The notes under the pieces are model-generated. The model was not told the DNA's origin and searched no databases. It was given only the letters and a program-made list of their open reading frames with translations. Positions 1-8,458 of a stretch of 64,000 nt of DNA are shown in pieces. This stretch comes from Enhydrobacter sp. Lineage in GTDB: Bacteria; Pseudomonadota; Alphaproteobacteria; Reyranellales; Reyranellaceae. Position numbers and translations under genes: made by a program. The stretch's first letter is position 1. Each line of letters begins with the position of its first letter. The stretch spans positions 1 through 64,000 of the forward strand of contig JAHCJV010000021.1 of assembly GCA_026126105.1 (NCBI GenBank), read 5' to 3'.

Positions 1-537
1 CGCCTGCGACGCATGCGGGAGGAGGAAGAGCAGCGCGAGGCCGCCGAGCGATCGGCAGCCCTTCCCGGCGGCTCCAACCTCGGGATCTGGGGTCAGCTGC
101 GCGTCGCGTTCGAACGCCTCGACACGGAGAGCAAGAAGACCGGCGCGGCCTTTGGCATCGACTCCGGCGCGCGGCGCCTCGAGAAGGTTCTCGAGCTGCA
201 GCGCCGCCGCGACGCAGGCGAGGCGCTGAACGTCACGGAGAAGCAGTATCTTCTCCGGAACCGCAATGTCGCCTCGGACCTCGCAGCCGCGGTCGTAAGG
301 CTCCAGGATGCACAACGCCGCCTGGACGAACTGCCGGCCAGCGATCCGCTACGCCAGCTGTTCAAGGCACAGTCGGTGGCCGAAGCGGCCCGGCTGTTGC
401 ATCAGCATCGTCTCCCTTCACCCGGTTGCCCGTCACACCCAAACCGGCTACCAACCGCGCGAATCCGCTGTTTTCCGGAGGTTGGATGTCGCTCGACAAG
501 GACACGGTGGCGCGCATTGCGCGGCTCGCCCGTCTGA
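1..537 (+). CDS. Hypothetical protein, 5'-truncated by the window edge
   Basis: The reading frame is open from base 1, so the gene probably begins upstream; the first in-window ATG is at 13. The visible product is very rich in Glu, Arg and Gln at its N-terminus, then Leu/Ala/Arg-rich and helical-looking, without a domain I recognise. The frame stops at 537, inside gatC, giving a 52-base overlap. The last 45 or so residues look like noise (Pro/Arg/Cys-rich), so either the overlap is real or a frameshift near 410 hides an earlier stop. It may be co-transcribed with gatC. No function assigned. Confidence 0.4.
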   Translation, partial: RLRRMREEEEQREAAERSAALPGGSNLGIWGQLRVAFERLDTESKKTGAAFGIDSGARRLEKVLELQRRRDAGEALNVTEKQYLLRNRNVASDLAAAVVRLQDAQRRLDELPASDPLRQLFKAQSVAEAARLLHQHRLPSPGCPSHPNRLPTARIRCFPEVGCRSTRTRWRALRGSPV

Positions 538-803
538 AGGTGCCCGAGGAGGAGCTCGCGCCGCTGGCCGGCGAGCTGTCGGGGATTCTTGCCTGGATCG
601 AGCAGCTGAACGAGGTCGACACCGCCAACGTCGAGCCGCTGGCCAGCGTGTCCGACGTCACCCTGCCGATGCGCGAGGACAAGGTGACCGACGGCGGCAT
701 CGCCGAGAAGGTCCTCGCCAATGCGCCGGGCGGCGCCGTCCATATCGACCCGACCGACAGGAATGCCGGTGGATTCTTCACCGTGCCGAAGGTCGTGGAG
801 TAA
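486..803 (+). CDS. gatC: Asp-tRNA(Asn)/Glu-tRNA(Gln) amidotransferase subunit C
   Basis: GatC is the small subunit of the GatCAB transamidosome, which converts misacylated Glu-tRNA(Gln) or Asp-tRNA(Asn) to the correct aminoacyl-tRNA; it wraps between GatA and GatB in the cytoplasm. The 105-residue product has the family layout: an N-terminal helix with VARIARLARL, then LAGELSGILAWIEQLNEVDT, and a C-terminal VLANAPGG segment. The ATG at 486 is preferred over an in-frame start at 426 because CGGAGG lies just upstream and the product then begins directly with the conserved helix. gatA starts 3 bases after its stop. Confidence 0.95.
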   Translation: MSLDKDTVARIARLARLKVPEEELAPLAGELSGILAWIEQLNEVDTANVEPLASVSDVTLPMREDKVTDGGIAEKVLANAPGGAVHIDPTDRNAGGFFTVPKVVE

Positions 804-806
804 GCC

Positions 807-2279
807 ATGGCCGCTCTCACCGATCTCACGCTCGCCGAGCTCTCGCAGGCCATGGCGAGGAAGGAAGCCAGCGCCGTCGAGGTCGCCGACGCGCATCTCG
901 CGAAGCTCGACGAGCATCGCGCGCTCAACGCCTTCATCACCGAGACGCCGGACAGGGCGCGCGACATGGCCCGCGCCTCCGACGCGCGCCGCGCGCAAGG
1001 CGAGGCGGGGCTGCTCGAAGGCGTGCCGCTCGCGATCAAGGACCTGTTCTGCACCGAGGGCGTGCAGACCACCGCCGGCTCGAACATCCTGAAGGGCTTC
1101 GTGCCTCCGTACGAGAGCACGGTGACGGCGAACCTGTGGAAGGCGGGCGCGGTCATGGTCGGCAAGTCCAACCTCGACGAGTTCGCGATGGGCTCGTCGA
1201 ACATGACCAGCCACTTCGGCGGCGTCGAGAATCCGTGGAAGCGCCGCGGCGACAACCGCAAGCTGGTGCCGGGCGGCTCGTCCGGCGGCTCGGCGGCGGC
1301 GGTCGCGGCCTTCATGGTGCCGGGCAGCACCGGGACCGACACCGGCGGATCGATCCGCCAGCCGGCCGCGTTCTGCGGCATCGTCGGCCTGAAGCCGACC
1401 TATGGCCGCTGCTCGCGCTGGGGCGTCGTGGCGTTCGCGAGCTCGCTCGACCAGCCCGGCCCGTTCGCGCGCACCGTCGAGGATTCGGCGATCCTGCTGC
1501 AGGCGATGTCGGGCCACGATCCCAAGGACTCGACCTCCGCGCCGATGCCGGTGCCGGACTTCGCCGCGGCGACGCGCAATCCCGACGTCAGGGGGCTGCG
1601 GGTCGGCATTCCCGGGGAGTATCGCGTCGACGGCGCGTCGCCGGAGATCGTGACGCTGTGGGAACGGGGCATCGAGATGCTGAAGGCTGCGGGCGCGACG
1701 GCCGTCGAGGTCTCGCTGCCGCATACGAAGTACGCGCTGCCGGCTTACTACATCGTGGCGCCGGCCGAGTGCTCGTCGAACCTCGCGCGCTATGACGGCG
1801 TGCGCTACGGGCTGCGCGTGCCGGGCAGGGATCTCACCGAGATGTACGAGAACACGCGTGCCGCAGGCTTCGGCAAGGAAGTGCGCCGGCGCGTGATGAT
1901 CGGCACCTACGTGCTGTCGGCCGGCTACTACGATGCCTACTACAAGAAGGCGCAGCAGATCCGCGCGCTGATCGCCCGCGACTTCAGGCAGGCGTTCGAG
2001 AAGTGCGACGTGCTGCTGACCCCGACGGCGCCGACGGCGGCGTTCGCCGCCGGTGAGAGGATGGACGATCCGGTGACCATGTATCTCAACGACATGTTCA
2101 CGATTCCCGCATCGATGGCGGGCCTGCCGGGCATCTCGGTGCCGGCCGGCCTCGACAAGGACGGCCTGCCGCTCGGTCTGCAGCTGATCGGCCGCGCCTT
2201 CGACGAGGAGACGATGCTGAAGGCGGCCGCGGCGCTCGAGAAGGCCGCGGCGTTCAAGGGTCGCCCCGCGGGATACTGA
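807..2279 (+). CDS. gatA: Asp-tRNA(Asn)/Glu-tRNA(Gln) amidotransferase subunit A
   Basis: Glutamine amidase of the GatCAB complex, releasing ammonia from glutamine and channelling it to GatB. The 490-residue protein is a full-length amidase-signature enzyme. The triad is visible: Lys78 in VPLAIKDLF, cis-Ser158 in PGGSSGGS and nucleophile Ser182 in [10 protein letters not shown], with the Ser-Ser spacing of 24 typical of GatA. The C-terminal [14 protein letters not shown] motif is also present. It follows gatC by 3 bases. gatB, usually adjacent, lies 6.6 kb downstream behind accessory genes. Confidence 0.96.
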   Translation: MAALTDLTLAELSQAMARKEASAVEVADAHLAKLDEHRALNAFITETPDRARDMARASDARRAQGEAGLLEGVPLAIKDLFCTEGVQTTAGSNILKGFVPPYESTVTANLWKAGAVMVGKSNLDEFAMGSSNMTSHFGGVENPWKRRGDNRKLVPGGSSGGSAAAVAAFMVPGSTGTDTGGSIRQPAAFCGIVGLKPTYGRCSRWGVVAFASSLDQPGPFARTVEDSAILLQAMSGHDPKDSTSAPMPVPDFAAATRNPDVRGLRVGIPGEYRVDGASPEIVTLWERGIEMLKAAGATAVEVSLPHTKYALPAYYIVAPAECSSNLARYDGVRYGLRVPGRDLTEMYENTRAAGFGKEVRRRVMIGTYVLSAGYYDAYYKKAQQIRALIARDFRQAFEKCDVLLTPTAPTAAFAAGERMDDPVTMYLNDMFTIPASMAGLPGISVPAGLDKDGLPLGLQLIGRAFDEETMLKAAAALEKAAAFKGRPAGY

Positions 2280-2301
2280 GCCCCGTCGGCCGGGCGGGGA
2301 G

Positions 2302-3276
2302 TTACGCCGCCGCGAGCTTGAGCCCGAATGATTGCAGGCTCGGCGCGATGCGGTCGGTGATCAGGCCGACCTTGCGCAGGTTGCGGACCAGGCCGTCGTG
2401 CAGGTCGCGGCGGAAGTACTTGCGGAAGGCGGTTTCGTCGCCCCCGGCGGCCCGCTCGCGGCGGAACCGCTTCAGCTCGTCGAGCTCGGCCGTGCTCATG
2501 CCGATTTCCTGATAGACGGCGAGCGGGAAGGTGCCGGCCAGTGTGCGGCTCAGCGCCCAGACGGCGAAGTCCTCCATCTCGCGGTGCTCGGCCTCGGTCG
2601 CCTGCGCGACCATCGACGGCAACGAAAGCATGGCAAAGCCCATGTGGCGGGCCTCGTCCTGGACGATGCGCCGGCAGACCTCGCGCAGCACGGGGTCCTT
2701 CGACGACTCGGCCAGCATGCGGAAGAGCGACACGGCGAAGGTCTCGGCGACGAGCTGCAGGCCGATCGTCTTGAGATACCAGGACGAGGTGCCGAGCAAC
2801 GTATCGAAGATCTCCTTCACGTTGCCGCCGAGCGGATAGATCTCGCCGTCGAGCCGAAGGTCGATATAGCGCTGCAGCACCTCGTTGTGCCGCGCCTCGT
2901 CGGCGACCTGGGTCGACTGGAAGAGCTTGGCGTCCTGGCCCTCGACGCAGTTCACGAGCTGGCTGCAGAGCAGCATGGCGCCGTGCTCGCCCTGCACCAG
3001 GGTCGAGAGCCGCCAGCGCGTGACCCTGCGGTTGAGCTCGATCCGGTCGGACTCGGACATGCCGTCCCAGAAGCGCGTGCCGTGCAGGTCGACGAGATCG
3101 TCGGCGATCAGCCCGCCGTCGCCGTCGAGCGGCACCGACCAGGCGATGTCACGCGTGGCATTCCATTGGTCGATCTTGGCCTGCTCGTAGAGCCGCCGAA
3201 GGTCGGGCTGCTCGCTCGCGTAGTCGTGGCGGAAATGGGCGGTGTTACGCGTCTCGACCCGGTGTCCGTTGCTCAC
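2302..3276 (-). CDS. Ferritin-like diiron protein (R2/AurF-type fold)
   Basis: A 324-residue protein with the six-ligand carboxylate-bridged diiron pattern of the ferritin-like superfamily: Glu97 in QGEHG, Glu127/His130 in DEARH, Glu178 in AETF, and Glu208/His211 in a second DEARH. This arrangement is seen in ribonucleotide reductase R2, R2-like oxidases and N-oxygenases, so an oxygen-activating role is likely but the substrate is unknown. A GTG start at 3276 is chosen because GGGAGG lies just upstream on the minus strand; the frame remains open to 3339. It is convergent with gatA, 22 bases apart. No electron-transfer partner is nearby. Confidence 0.8.
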   Translation of the reverse strand: MSNGHRVETRNTAHFRHDYASEQPDLRRLYEQAKIDQWNATRDIAWSVPLDGDGGLIADDLVDLHGTRFWDGMSESDRIELNRRVTRWRLSTLVQGEHGAMLLCSQLVNCVEGQDAKLFQSTQVADEARHNEVLQRYIDLRLDGEIYPLGGNVKEIFDTLLGTSSWYLKTIGLQLVAETFAVSLFRMLAESSKDPVLREVCRRIVQDEARHMGFAMLSLPSMVAQATEAEHREMEDFAVWALSRTLAGTFPLAVYQEIGMSTAELDELKRFRRERAAGGDETAFRKYFRRDLHDGLVRNLRKVGLITDRIAPSLQSFGLKLAAA

Positions 3277-3348
3277 AACGTTCCTCCCTGTCGTATTTGA
3301 ACAAATGTTAGGTGAGCGACGCGAGCGTTTCAAGCTCACCCGGCGACG

Positions 3349-3744
3349 TTACACGAGGGAGAAGCCGGGCGGCCGTGCTGCCTCCCGGTCGAAAGTCATG
3401 GTCGTCGAGCAGCCTGCTCTCGTACCGAGAGCGGCGATCAGGGCGTCGGTAAAGCCGGCGCGACCTTGCTTCAGGGCAGTCATCGCGAAAAACACCTCGA
3501 CCTCGTTCTCGACGACGAATGTAGTCGTCTGGAGGAATCCTCCGATGGCGGTGGCGATCTCCATGGAGGAGTATTCGTACGAACGGTCGAGAACCCAAGC
3601 CGTTTCGGCCAGCGTGACGACACTGATGAAGCCCGGCTCGTCCTCGGTGAGTCGACCTTCGATCAATGCGCTTGCGCGGGGCGATTGAACAGGGTCGTCC
3701 TGGGTGATGTGTCGGATGAGAACGTTGGTATCGAGTCCGATCAT
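3349..3744 (-). CDS. vapC: PIN-domain ribonuclease toxin, VapC family
   Basis: A 131-residue PIN domain, the normal VapC length. Acidic metal-binding residues are in place: Asp5 of MIGLDTNVLIR, Glu in TLAETAWVL, Asp in FTDALIAALG, and Asp in MTFDREA near the C-terminus. VapC toxins cleave tRNA or rRNA and are neutralised by a co-encoded antitoxin. The ATG overlaps the stop of the upstream AbrB-type antitoxin by 4 bases (ATGA), the usual coupling. The module sits inside the gatA-gatB interval. The RNA target cannot be read from sequence. Confidence 0.9.
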   Translation of the reverse strand: MIGLDTNVLIRHITQDDPVQSPRASALIEGRLTEDEPGFISVVTLAETAWVLDRSYEYSSMEIATAIGGFLQTTTFVVENEVEVFFAMTALKQGRAGFTDALIAALGTRAGCSTTMTFDREAARPPGFSLV

Positions 3745-3998
3745 TGCCGCGTGCTGCGTTCGTCGCGTTCACAGACCTCCTGTGCGATCGCCTCGTCCAT
3801 CTTCTCGATGGTGATCGGCTTCTGGCCGGCCCGCTTGAGTATGCCCCGTAAGGACGAAGCCGGGCGCATGGGAAGCATCACGACGGTACCGTCTGGATGA
3901 ATGAAAAACTTTACCCGGTCGCCCGGCTTGAGGCCGAGATGGTCGCGGACCGGTTTGGGCAGGGTGGCTTGGCCCTTGACCGTGATGGTCGACTGCAT
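3741..3998 (-). CDS. AbrB/SpoVT (MazE-like) antitoxin
   Basis: An 85-residue protein with an N-terminal swapped-hairpin AbrB DNA-binding domain: STITVKGQATLPKPVRDHLG followed by KPGDRVKFFIHPDGTV. The C-terminal third is charged and probably binds the toxin. It precedes and overlaps the PIN toxin by 4 bases. Antitoxins of this class normally repress their own operon, and repeated GTAAT half-sites lie just upstream of the start. GGAGG is placed 6 bases before the ATG. Confidence 0.9.
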   Translation of the reverse strand: MQSTITVKGQATLPKPVRDHLGLKPGDRVKFFIHPDGTVVMLPMRPASSLRGILKRAGQKPITIEKMDEAIAQEVCERDERSTRQ

Positions 3999-4009
3999 GC
4001 GAAGCCTCC

Positions 4010-4053
4010 ATTACTTTTCGCCAAATGTAATACCCAACTGGTGTGGGGGTAAT
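4010..4053 (-). promoter_or_regulatory. Candidate autoregulatory operator/promoter of the AbrB-VapC module
   Basis: Three copies of the same pentamer lie directly upstream of the antitoxin: ATTAC at 4010-4014 (inverted), GTAAT at 4027-4031 and GTAAT at 4049-4053. On the minus strand a weak promoter can be drawn, TTGGGT then 16 bases then AGTAAT, overlapping the repeats. AbrB-type antitoxins bind such repeats in their own promoters; the assignment here is inference. Confidence 0.35.
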
Positions 4054-4131
4054 CGGTTCGCGGAGCGAGCCCCTGCTATGCCGAAAAGCAGCAGATTGAG
4101 TTAGCATCGGCAAAACCCAAGGAGGAACCCT

Positions 4132-5853
4132 ATGGCGGATTACGATCTGGTCGTACGCGGCGGCACGGTGGCCGATGGCACGGGAACCGGAACGCGCGAG
4201 GCAGATGTCGCGGTCAAGGACGGCAGGATCGTCGCGGTCGGCGCCGTGTCGGGCAAGGGCGCGGAGGAGATCGCGGCCAAGGGTTTGCTGGTCACGCCGG
4301 GCTTCGTCGACATCCATACCCACTACGACGGTCAGGCAACCTGGGATTCGCACCTGCAGCCGTCGAGCTGGCACGGCGTCACGACCGCCGTCATGGGCAA
4401 TTGCGGTGTCGGCTTCGCACCGGTGAAGGTCGAGGACCGGCAGCGGCTGATCGAGCTGATGGAAGGCGTCGAGGACATTCCCGGCGCTGCGCTCGACGAA
4501 GGCCTGAACTGGTCGTGGGAATCGTTCGGCCAGTATCTCGACGCGCTCGAAGCGCGGCCGCGCGACATGGACCTCGGCGCGCAGCTGCCGCACGGCGCGC
4601 TGCGCGTGTTCGTGATGGGCGAGCGTGCTGCCAGGCTCGAGGAGGCGACGCCGGAAGAGGTTTCGCAGATGCGCGTGCTGACCGCCGACGCGATGCGCGC
4701 CGGCGCGCTCGGCTTCTCGACCTCGCGCACGCTCAACCATCGCACGGTGAAGGGCGACCCGACTCCGTCGCTGCGGGCGTCCGAGGCCGAGCTGCTGGGC
4801 ATCGCGCTCGGCATGAAGGATGCCGGAACGGGCGTGATCGAGTTCATCTCAGATTTCAATACGCCCAATCCCGAGAGCGAGTTCGAGATGATCGACCGCC
4901 TGCTCACCGCGAGCGGCCGTCCGTTCTCGGTCTCGCTGGCGCAGGCCCATCGCCGGCCCGACGGCTGGCGGCGGCTGCTCGGTCTGGTCGAAGGGCTGGC
5001 GGCCAAGGGCCACGCGGCCAAGGCGCAGGTGGCCCCCCGGCCGATCGGCGTGCTGCAGGGCCTGCAGGCGAGCCGCACCCCGTTCTCGATGTGCGCGTCC
5101 TACAAGGCGATCGCCGGCAAGAGCGTGGCCGAGCGGCTGGCGATCATGCGCGATCCGTCGTTCCGCGCGAAGCTGCTCGAGGAAAGCCATGAACCGCTGC
5201 GCTCGGACATGGCCGCGCGCCTCACCGACTACGACCGGATGTTCCCGCTGGGCGACCCGCCGAACTACGAGCCGTCGCAGGACAGCTCGCTCGGCGCCCA
5301 GGCGCGGCGCGAGAACCGCGACCCGCGCGAGGTCGTCTACGACTACCTGATCGAAGGCGATGGCAAGAACTTCATCTTCGCGCCGTTCGCCAACTTTGCC
5401 GCCTACAATCTCGACTGCTGCAGCGAAATGATGCAGAGCCCGCACACGTTGATCGGGCTGGGCGACGGCGGCGCGCATGTCGGCATCATTTCCGACGGCT
5501 CGTTCCCGACCTCGCTGCTCGCACACTGGGGCCGTGATCGCAAGGAGGGCCGGCTCGACGTATCATGGCTGGTCAAGCGGCACACGCTCGACAATGCCCG
5601 CGCCGTCGGGCTGAACGATCGCGGCAAGATCGCCGCCGGTTACAAGGCCGATCTCAACGTCATCGACTTCGACAAGCTTCGTGTCGAGGCGCCGGTGATG
5701 AAGTGGGACCTCCCCGCCGGCGGCAAGCGCCTGCTGCAAAAGGCGAGCGGCTACCGCGCCACCGTCGTTTCGGGCGCCGTAACCTACCGCGACGGCGAGG
5801 CGACAGGCGCGCTCCCCGGCAGGCTGGTGCGGGGGCCACAACAGGCGGCTTGA
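4132..5853 (+). CDS. N-acyl-D-amino-acid deacylase-like amidohydrolase
   Basis: A 573-residue metal-dependent amidohydrolase of the D-aminoacylase family, predicted to remove the acyl group from an N-acyl-D-amino acid or a similar amide. Features: N-terminal beta-sandwich segment, then VDIHTHYDG with His62/His64, Cys91 in MGNCGVG (the bridging Cys typical of D-aminoacylases), and the distal GLGDGGAHVG motif near residue 445. The C-terminus returns to the beta-sandwich (GKIAAGYKADLNVID). AAGGAGG precedes the ATG by about 7 bases. No signal peptide, so cytoplasmic. It converges with the Bug receptor operon. The exact substrate is not predictable. Confidence 0.85.
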   Translation: MADYDLVVRGGTVADGTGTGTREADVAVKDGRIVAVGAVSGKGAEEIAAKGLLVTPGFVDIHTHYDGQATWDSHLQPSSWHGVTTAVMGNCGVGFAPVKVEDRQRLIELMEGVEDIPGAALDEGLNWSWESFGQYLDALEARPRDMDLGAQLPHGALRVFVMGERAARLEEATPEEVSQMRVLTADAMRAGALGFSTSRTLNHRTVKGDPTPSLRASEAELLGIALGMKDAGTGVIEFISDFNTPNPESEFEMIDRLLTASGRPFSVSLAQAHRRPDGWRRLLGLVEGLAAKGHAAKAQVAPRPIGVLQGLQASRTPFSMCASYKAIAGKSVAERLAIMRDPSFRAKLLEESHEPLRSDMAARLTDYDRMFPLGDPPNYEPSQDSSLGAQARRENRDPREVVYDYLIEGDGKNFIFAPFANFAAYNLDCCSEMMQSPHTLIGLGDGGAHVGIISDGSFPTSLLAHWGRDRKEGRLDVSWLVKRHTLDNARAVGLNDRGKIAAGYKADLNVIDFDKLRVEAPVMKWDLPAGGKRLLQKASGYRATVVSGAVTYRDGEATGALPGRLVRGPQQAA

Positions 5854-5864
5854 CGCCGGTCCTC

Positions 5865-5904
5865 GTCTTCCGGACGGGAGCGTTCCGCTCGCGGTCTGGA
5901 AGAC
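5865..5904. terminator. Hairpin between convergent genes, possible bidirectional transcript end
   Basis: GTCTTCCGGAC at 5865-5875 pairs with GTCTGGAAGAC at 5894-5904 (11 bp with one G-U), and the loop holds a nested GAGCG/CGCTC stem. It lies between the stops of the deacylase (5853) and the Bug receptor (5913). There is no T tract on either side, so it is not a classical intrinsic terminator. Confidence 0.35.
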
Positions 5905-5912
5905 CAGGGCGG

Positions 5913-6881
5913 TCACTCGGCCTTGATGTTGTTGTCCTGGATGACCTTGAACCAACGCTCCTGCTCGGCCTTCTGGAAGGCCGCGAACTCGGCCGGCGTG
6001 CTGGCCAGGATCTCCATGTCGATCTGCTCGCCGAACTTGGCCGCGACGTCGGGCGCGCGCACCGCTTTGGCGAGCTCGGTCGTCATGCGTTCGACGATCG
6101 GCGCCGGCGTGCCGGCCGGAGCGTAGACACCCCACCAGGAGTAGGTCGGATAGGTCTTCAGGCCCTGCTCGGCGAGGGTCGGCGCGTCCGGCAGGCTGGG
6201 CACGCGCTTGTCGCCGGTGGTGCCGAGCGGCCGCAGCTTGCCGGCGCGGAAGTGCGGCTTCAGCGCGCCCAGCGTCGTCACCGTGATATCGGTCACGCCG
6301 GCGAGCGCGTCCTGCACGGTCGGGCCACCGCCCTTGTAATAGATCTGGTTGAGCGCGAAGTCGTTGGCCTTCTGGAGGTAGACGGTGAGCAGCAGCGCGC
6401 CGCTCGCCGACAAGAGGCCGACGCTCACCTTGCCCGGCCGCTGCCTGGCGTCGGCCACGACATCGGCCATGGTCCTGTACGGCCGGTCCGGATGGCACGC
6501 GATCGCGAGCGGAGCGCGGCCGACCAGCATGACGTTCAGAAGCTCCGAATCCTTGTAAGTCAGGTTGGGCGTGAAGGCCGGACTGAGGATGTGACTGTCG
6601 AAAGTCACCATCCAGGTGTTGCCGTCGGGCGCCGCCTTGGCAACGATCGCCGCTCCCAGCGCGCCCGCGGCGCCGGGCTTGTTGTCGATCACGGTCGGCC
6701 AGCCCGCGTTTTCGCTCACCTTCGCGGCGAGGATGCGGGCGATCGGATCGGTCGTGCCGCCGGGCGGGAAGGGCACGACGATGCGCAACGGGCCCTTCGG
6801 CCAGTCCGCTGTCTGGGCGCGGGCCAATGAGGGTGCGCACAGCGCGCCCAGCAGCAACGCACGACGATCGAGCCCTCTCAT
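5913..6881 (-). CDS. Bug-family (TctC-like) periplasmic solute receptor
   Basis: A 322-residue tripartite tricarboxylate transporter receptor. It has a twin-Arg-like exported N-terminus (DRRALLLGALCAPSLARAQ) and the family hallmarks IVVPFPPGGTTDPIAR, VIDNKPGAAGALG and YSWWGVYAPAGTP. These receptors bind small carboxylates or amides in the periplasm. No TctA/TctB membrane subunits are nearby, so it works with a distant transporter or as a sensor. It is the last gene of a three-gene minus-strand operon with a monooxygenase-like protein and a second Bug receptor closely resembling it (for example, similar EQERWFKVI C-termini). Confidence 0.9.
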   Translation of the reverse strand: MRGLDRRALLLGALCAPSLARAQTADWPKGPLRIVVPFPPGGTTDPIARILAAKVSENAGWPTVIDNKPGAAGALGAAIVAKAAPDGNTWMVTFDSHILSPAFTPNLTYKDSELLNVMLVGRAPLAIACHPDRPYRTMADVVADARQRPGKVSVGLLSASGALLLTVYLQKANDFALNQIYYKGGGPTVQDALAGVTDITVTTLGALKPHFRAGKLRPLGTTGDKRVPSLPDAPTLAEQGLKTYPTYSWWGVYAPAGTPAPIVERMTTELAKAVRAPDVAAKFGEQIDMEILASTPAEFAAFQKAEQERWFKVIQDNNIKAE

Positions 6882-6919
6882 TAGCTTCCCCCGCTTCCAA
6901 TCTTGTCGTCGCGACGATG

Positions 6920-7252
6920 TTACCGCGAACTTTCATTATCCATGATTTGGACGACCTCGTACAAATGCGGGTCGATCTCGTCGGTCATCCGGTCGAAGGT
7001 GTTCCACTCTCTGCGGAGATCCGGCGATTTGTGCGCGGACTGCAGCTGTTCACGGCTGCGCCACTGGATGTAGTTCACGACTCGCCGGCCATCGAGGCTG
7101 CGGTGCAGGCTGATGGAGACGAAGCCTGGTTGCCTCGACATGAAGCGCGCGCGCTCGATCATCAGTGACAAGGCGTCGGCCTGCTTGCCCGGCTCTGTCT
7201 CGACGATGGTGATCTGGGTCACGGGCTGATTGCTGGTCTGGATCTGCGGCAT
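6920..7252 (-). CDS. Antibiotic biosynthesis monooxygenase (ABM) domain protein
   Basis: A 110-residue single ABM domain: PVTQITIVETEPGKQADALSL at the start, a central QPGFVSISLHRSLDGRRVVNYIQW core, and a C-terminal EVVQIM strand. Small ABM proteins are dimeric ferredoxin-like folds that act as cofactor-free monooxygenases or bind hydrophobic or haem ligands. It lies between two Bug receptors on the same strand (gaps of 67 and 38 bases), so it may act on the imported compound. The reaction is unknown. Confidence 0.8.
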   Translation of the reverse strand: MPQIQTSNQPVTQITIVETEPGKQADALSLMIERARFMSRQPGFVSISLHRSLDGRRVVNYIQWRSREQLQSAHKSPDLRREWNTFDRMTDEIDPHLYEVVQIMDNESSR

Positions 7253-7319
7253 GATGGCCTCCTCGCAGACTCAAACGCCGGGGCGCGGGACCGGTGTTGC
7301 CCGCGCCCCACCCGCAACG

Positions 7320-8297
7320 TCAGTCTCCTTTTATGTCGTTGTCCTTGATGACCTTGAACCACCGCTCCTGCTCGCTCTTCTGATAGGCGGCGAACTGCTC
7401 CGGCGAGCTGGTCAGGATCTCCATGTTGAAGACCTCGACGAACTTCTGCGTGACGTCGGGCGAGCGCACCGCCTTGGTGATCTCGGCATGCATCCGGTCG
7501 ACGATCGGCCGCGGCGTGCCGGCCGGTGCATAGACGCCCCACCAGGAATAGGACGGGAAGCCCTTCACGCCCTGCTCGATCAGCGTCGGGGTGTCGGGCA
7601 GGGCGGGCGTGCGGTTCTCGCCGGTCACGCCGATCGCGCGGACCTTCTTCGAAACGATGTGGGGGCTGGACGAGGTGAGGCTGCCGATCGCCACGTCGGT
7701 GACGCCGGCCAGAATGTCCTGGTTGAGCGGACCGCCGCCCTTGTAGGGGATGAGGTTCAGGTCGACGTCGTTCTCCTTCTTGATCAACGTCATGAGCACG
7801 AGGGCCTGGCTCGCTCCGAGCACGCCGACATTGACCTTGCCCGGCCGCTTCTTCGCGTCGGCCACGGCGTCGGCAAAGGTCTGATACGGCCGGTCGGGAT
7901 GGGCCATGATCGCCTGCGGCGTGCGACCGATCTGCATGACGTTGAAGAGGTCGGAATCCTTATACGGCAGGTTTGGAGCGAACGCCGGATTGAGGATGTG
8001 GCTGTCGAACGTGAGCATCCACGTCTGCCCATCCGGCGCCGATTTGGCCGCGATCGCGGAGCCGACGGCGCCGGTTCCGCCGGGCTTGTTGTCGATGATG
8101 ATGTTCCAGCCCGTATTCTCGACCATCTTGGCCTGGATGATGCGCGCCACAGGATCGGTCGAGCCGCCGGGCGGGAAGGGCACGATGATCTTGATCTGAC
8201 CCTTCGGCCAATCGGTCGCGCTTTGCGAACGGGCGAGGGTGGGCACGACAAAAGCGCCGGCGCCGATCAGCGCCGAACGGCGATAGAGCATCGTCAT
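7320..8297 (-). CDS. Bug-family (TctC-like) periplasmic solute receptor
   Basis: A 325-residue receptor, closely similar to the Bug protein at 5913-6881. The exported N-terminus is MLYRRSALIGAGAFVVPTLARSQ, followed by IIVPFPPGGSTDPVAR, IIDNKPGGTGAVG and YSWWGVYAPAGTPRPIV. It is the first gene of the Bug-ABM-Bug operon. The start at 8297 is kept; an ATG two codons later (8291) is equally possible. The resemblance suggests local duplication with the ABM gene between the copies. Confidence 0.9.
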   Translation of the reverse strand: MTMLYRRSALIGAGAFVVPTLARSQSATDWPKGQIKIIVPFPPGGSTDPVARIIQAKMVENTGWNIIIDNKPGGTGAVGSAIAAKSAPDGQTWMLTFDSHILNPAFAPNLPYKDSDLFNVMQIGRTPQAIMAHPDRPYQTFADAVADAKKRPGKVNVGVLGASQALVLMTLIKKENDVDLNLIPYKGGGPLNQDILAGVTDVAIGSLTSSSPHIVSKKVRAIGVTGENRTPALPDTPTLIEQGVKGFPSYSWWGVYAPAGTPRPIVDRMHAEITKAVRSPDVTQKFVEVFNMEILTSSPEQFAAYQKSEQERWFKVIKDNDIKGD

Positions 8298-8320
8298 TTC
8301 CTGTTTCCTCTTTCCAAAGG

Positions 8321-8458
8321 CTATCCGACCAGTCTGAATCCCACCGCGTCGAAGTGATGGTCGAAGGTAAGGGCGAGCCGGGTACGGGCACGCTTCATTA
8401 TGGCGAAGCTGGTCGCGTCAACGGCCGAAAGCTTGTGAAGGTCTCGCCGCACCCGCAT
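8321..8458 (-). pseudogene. Truncated PIN-domain (VapC) toxin remnant
   Basis: Only 45 codons remain. The product matches the C-terminal third of a PIN toxin: LSAVDATSFAIMKRARTRLAL followed by TFDHHFDAVGF, including the distal Asp residues. The first two thirds, with the N-terminal Asp and central Glu, are missing. The ATG at 8458 overlaps the stop of the RHH antitoxin (TGATG), as in an intact operon, so the loss looks like an in-place internal deletion. The toxin should be inactive. Confidence 0.7.

Noticed and set aside
362..1724. Long minus-strand reading frames antisense to gatA
   Set aside because: They lie opposite a clear amidase gene, are Arg/Ala-rich without domains, and are the usual antisense shadows in high-GC DNA.
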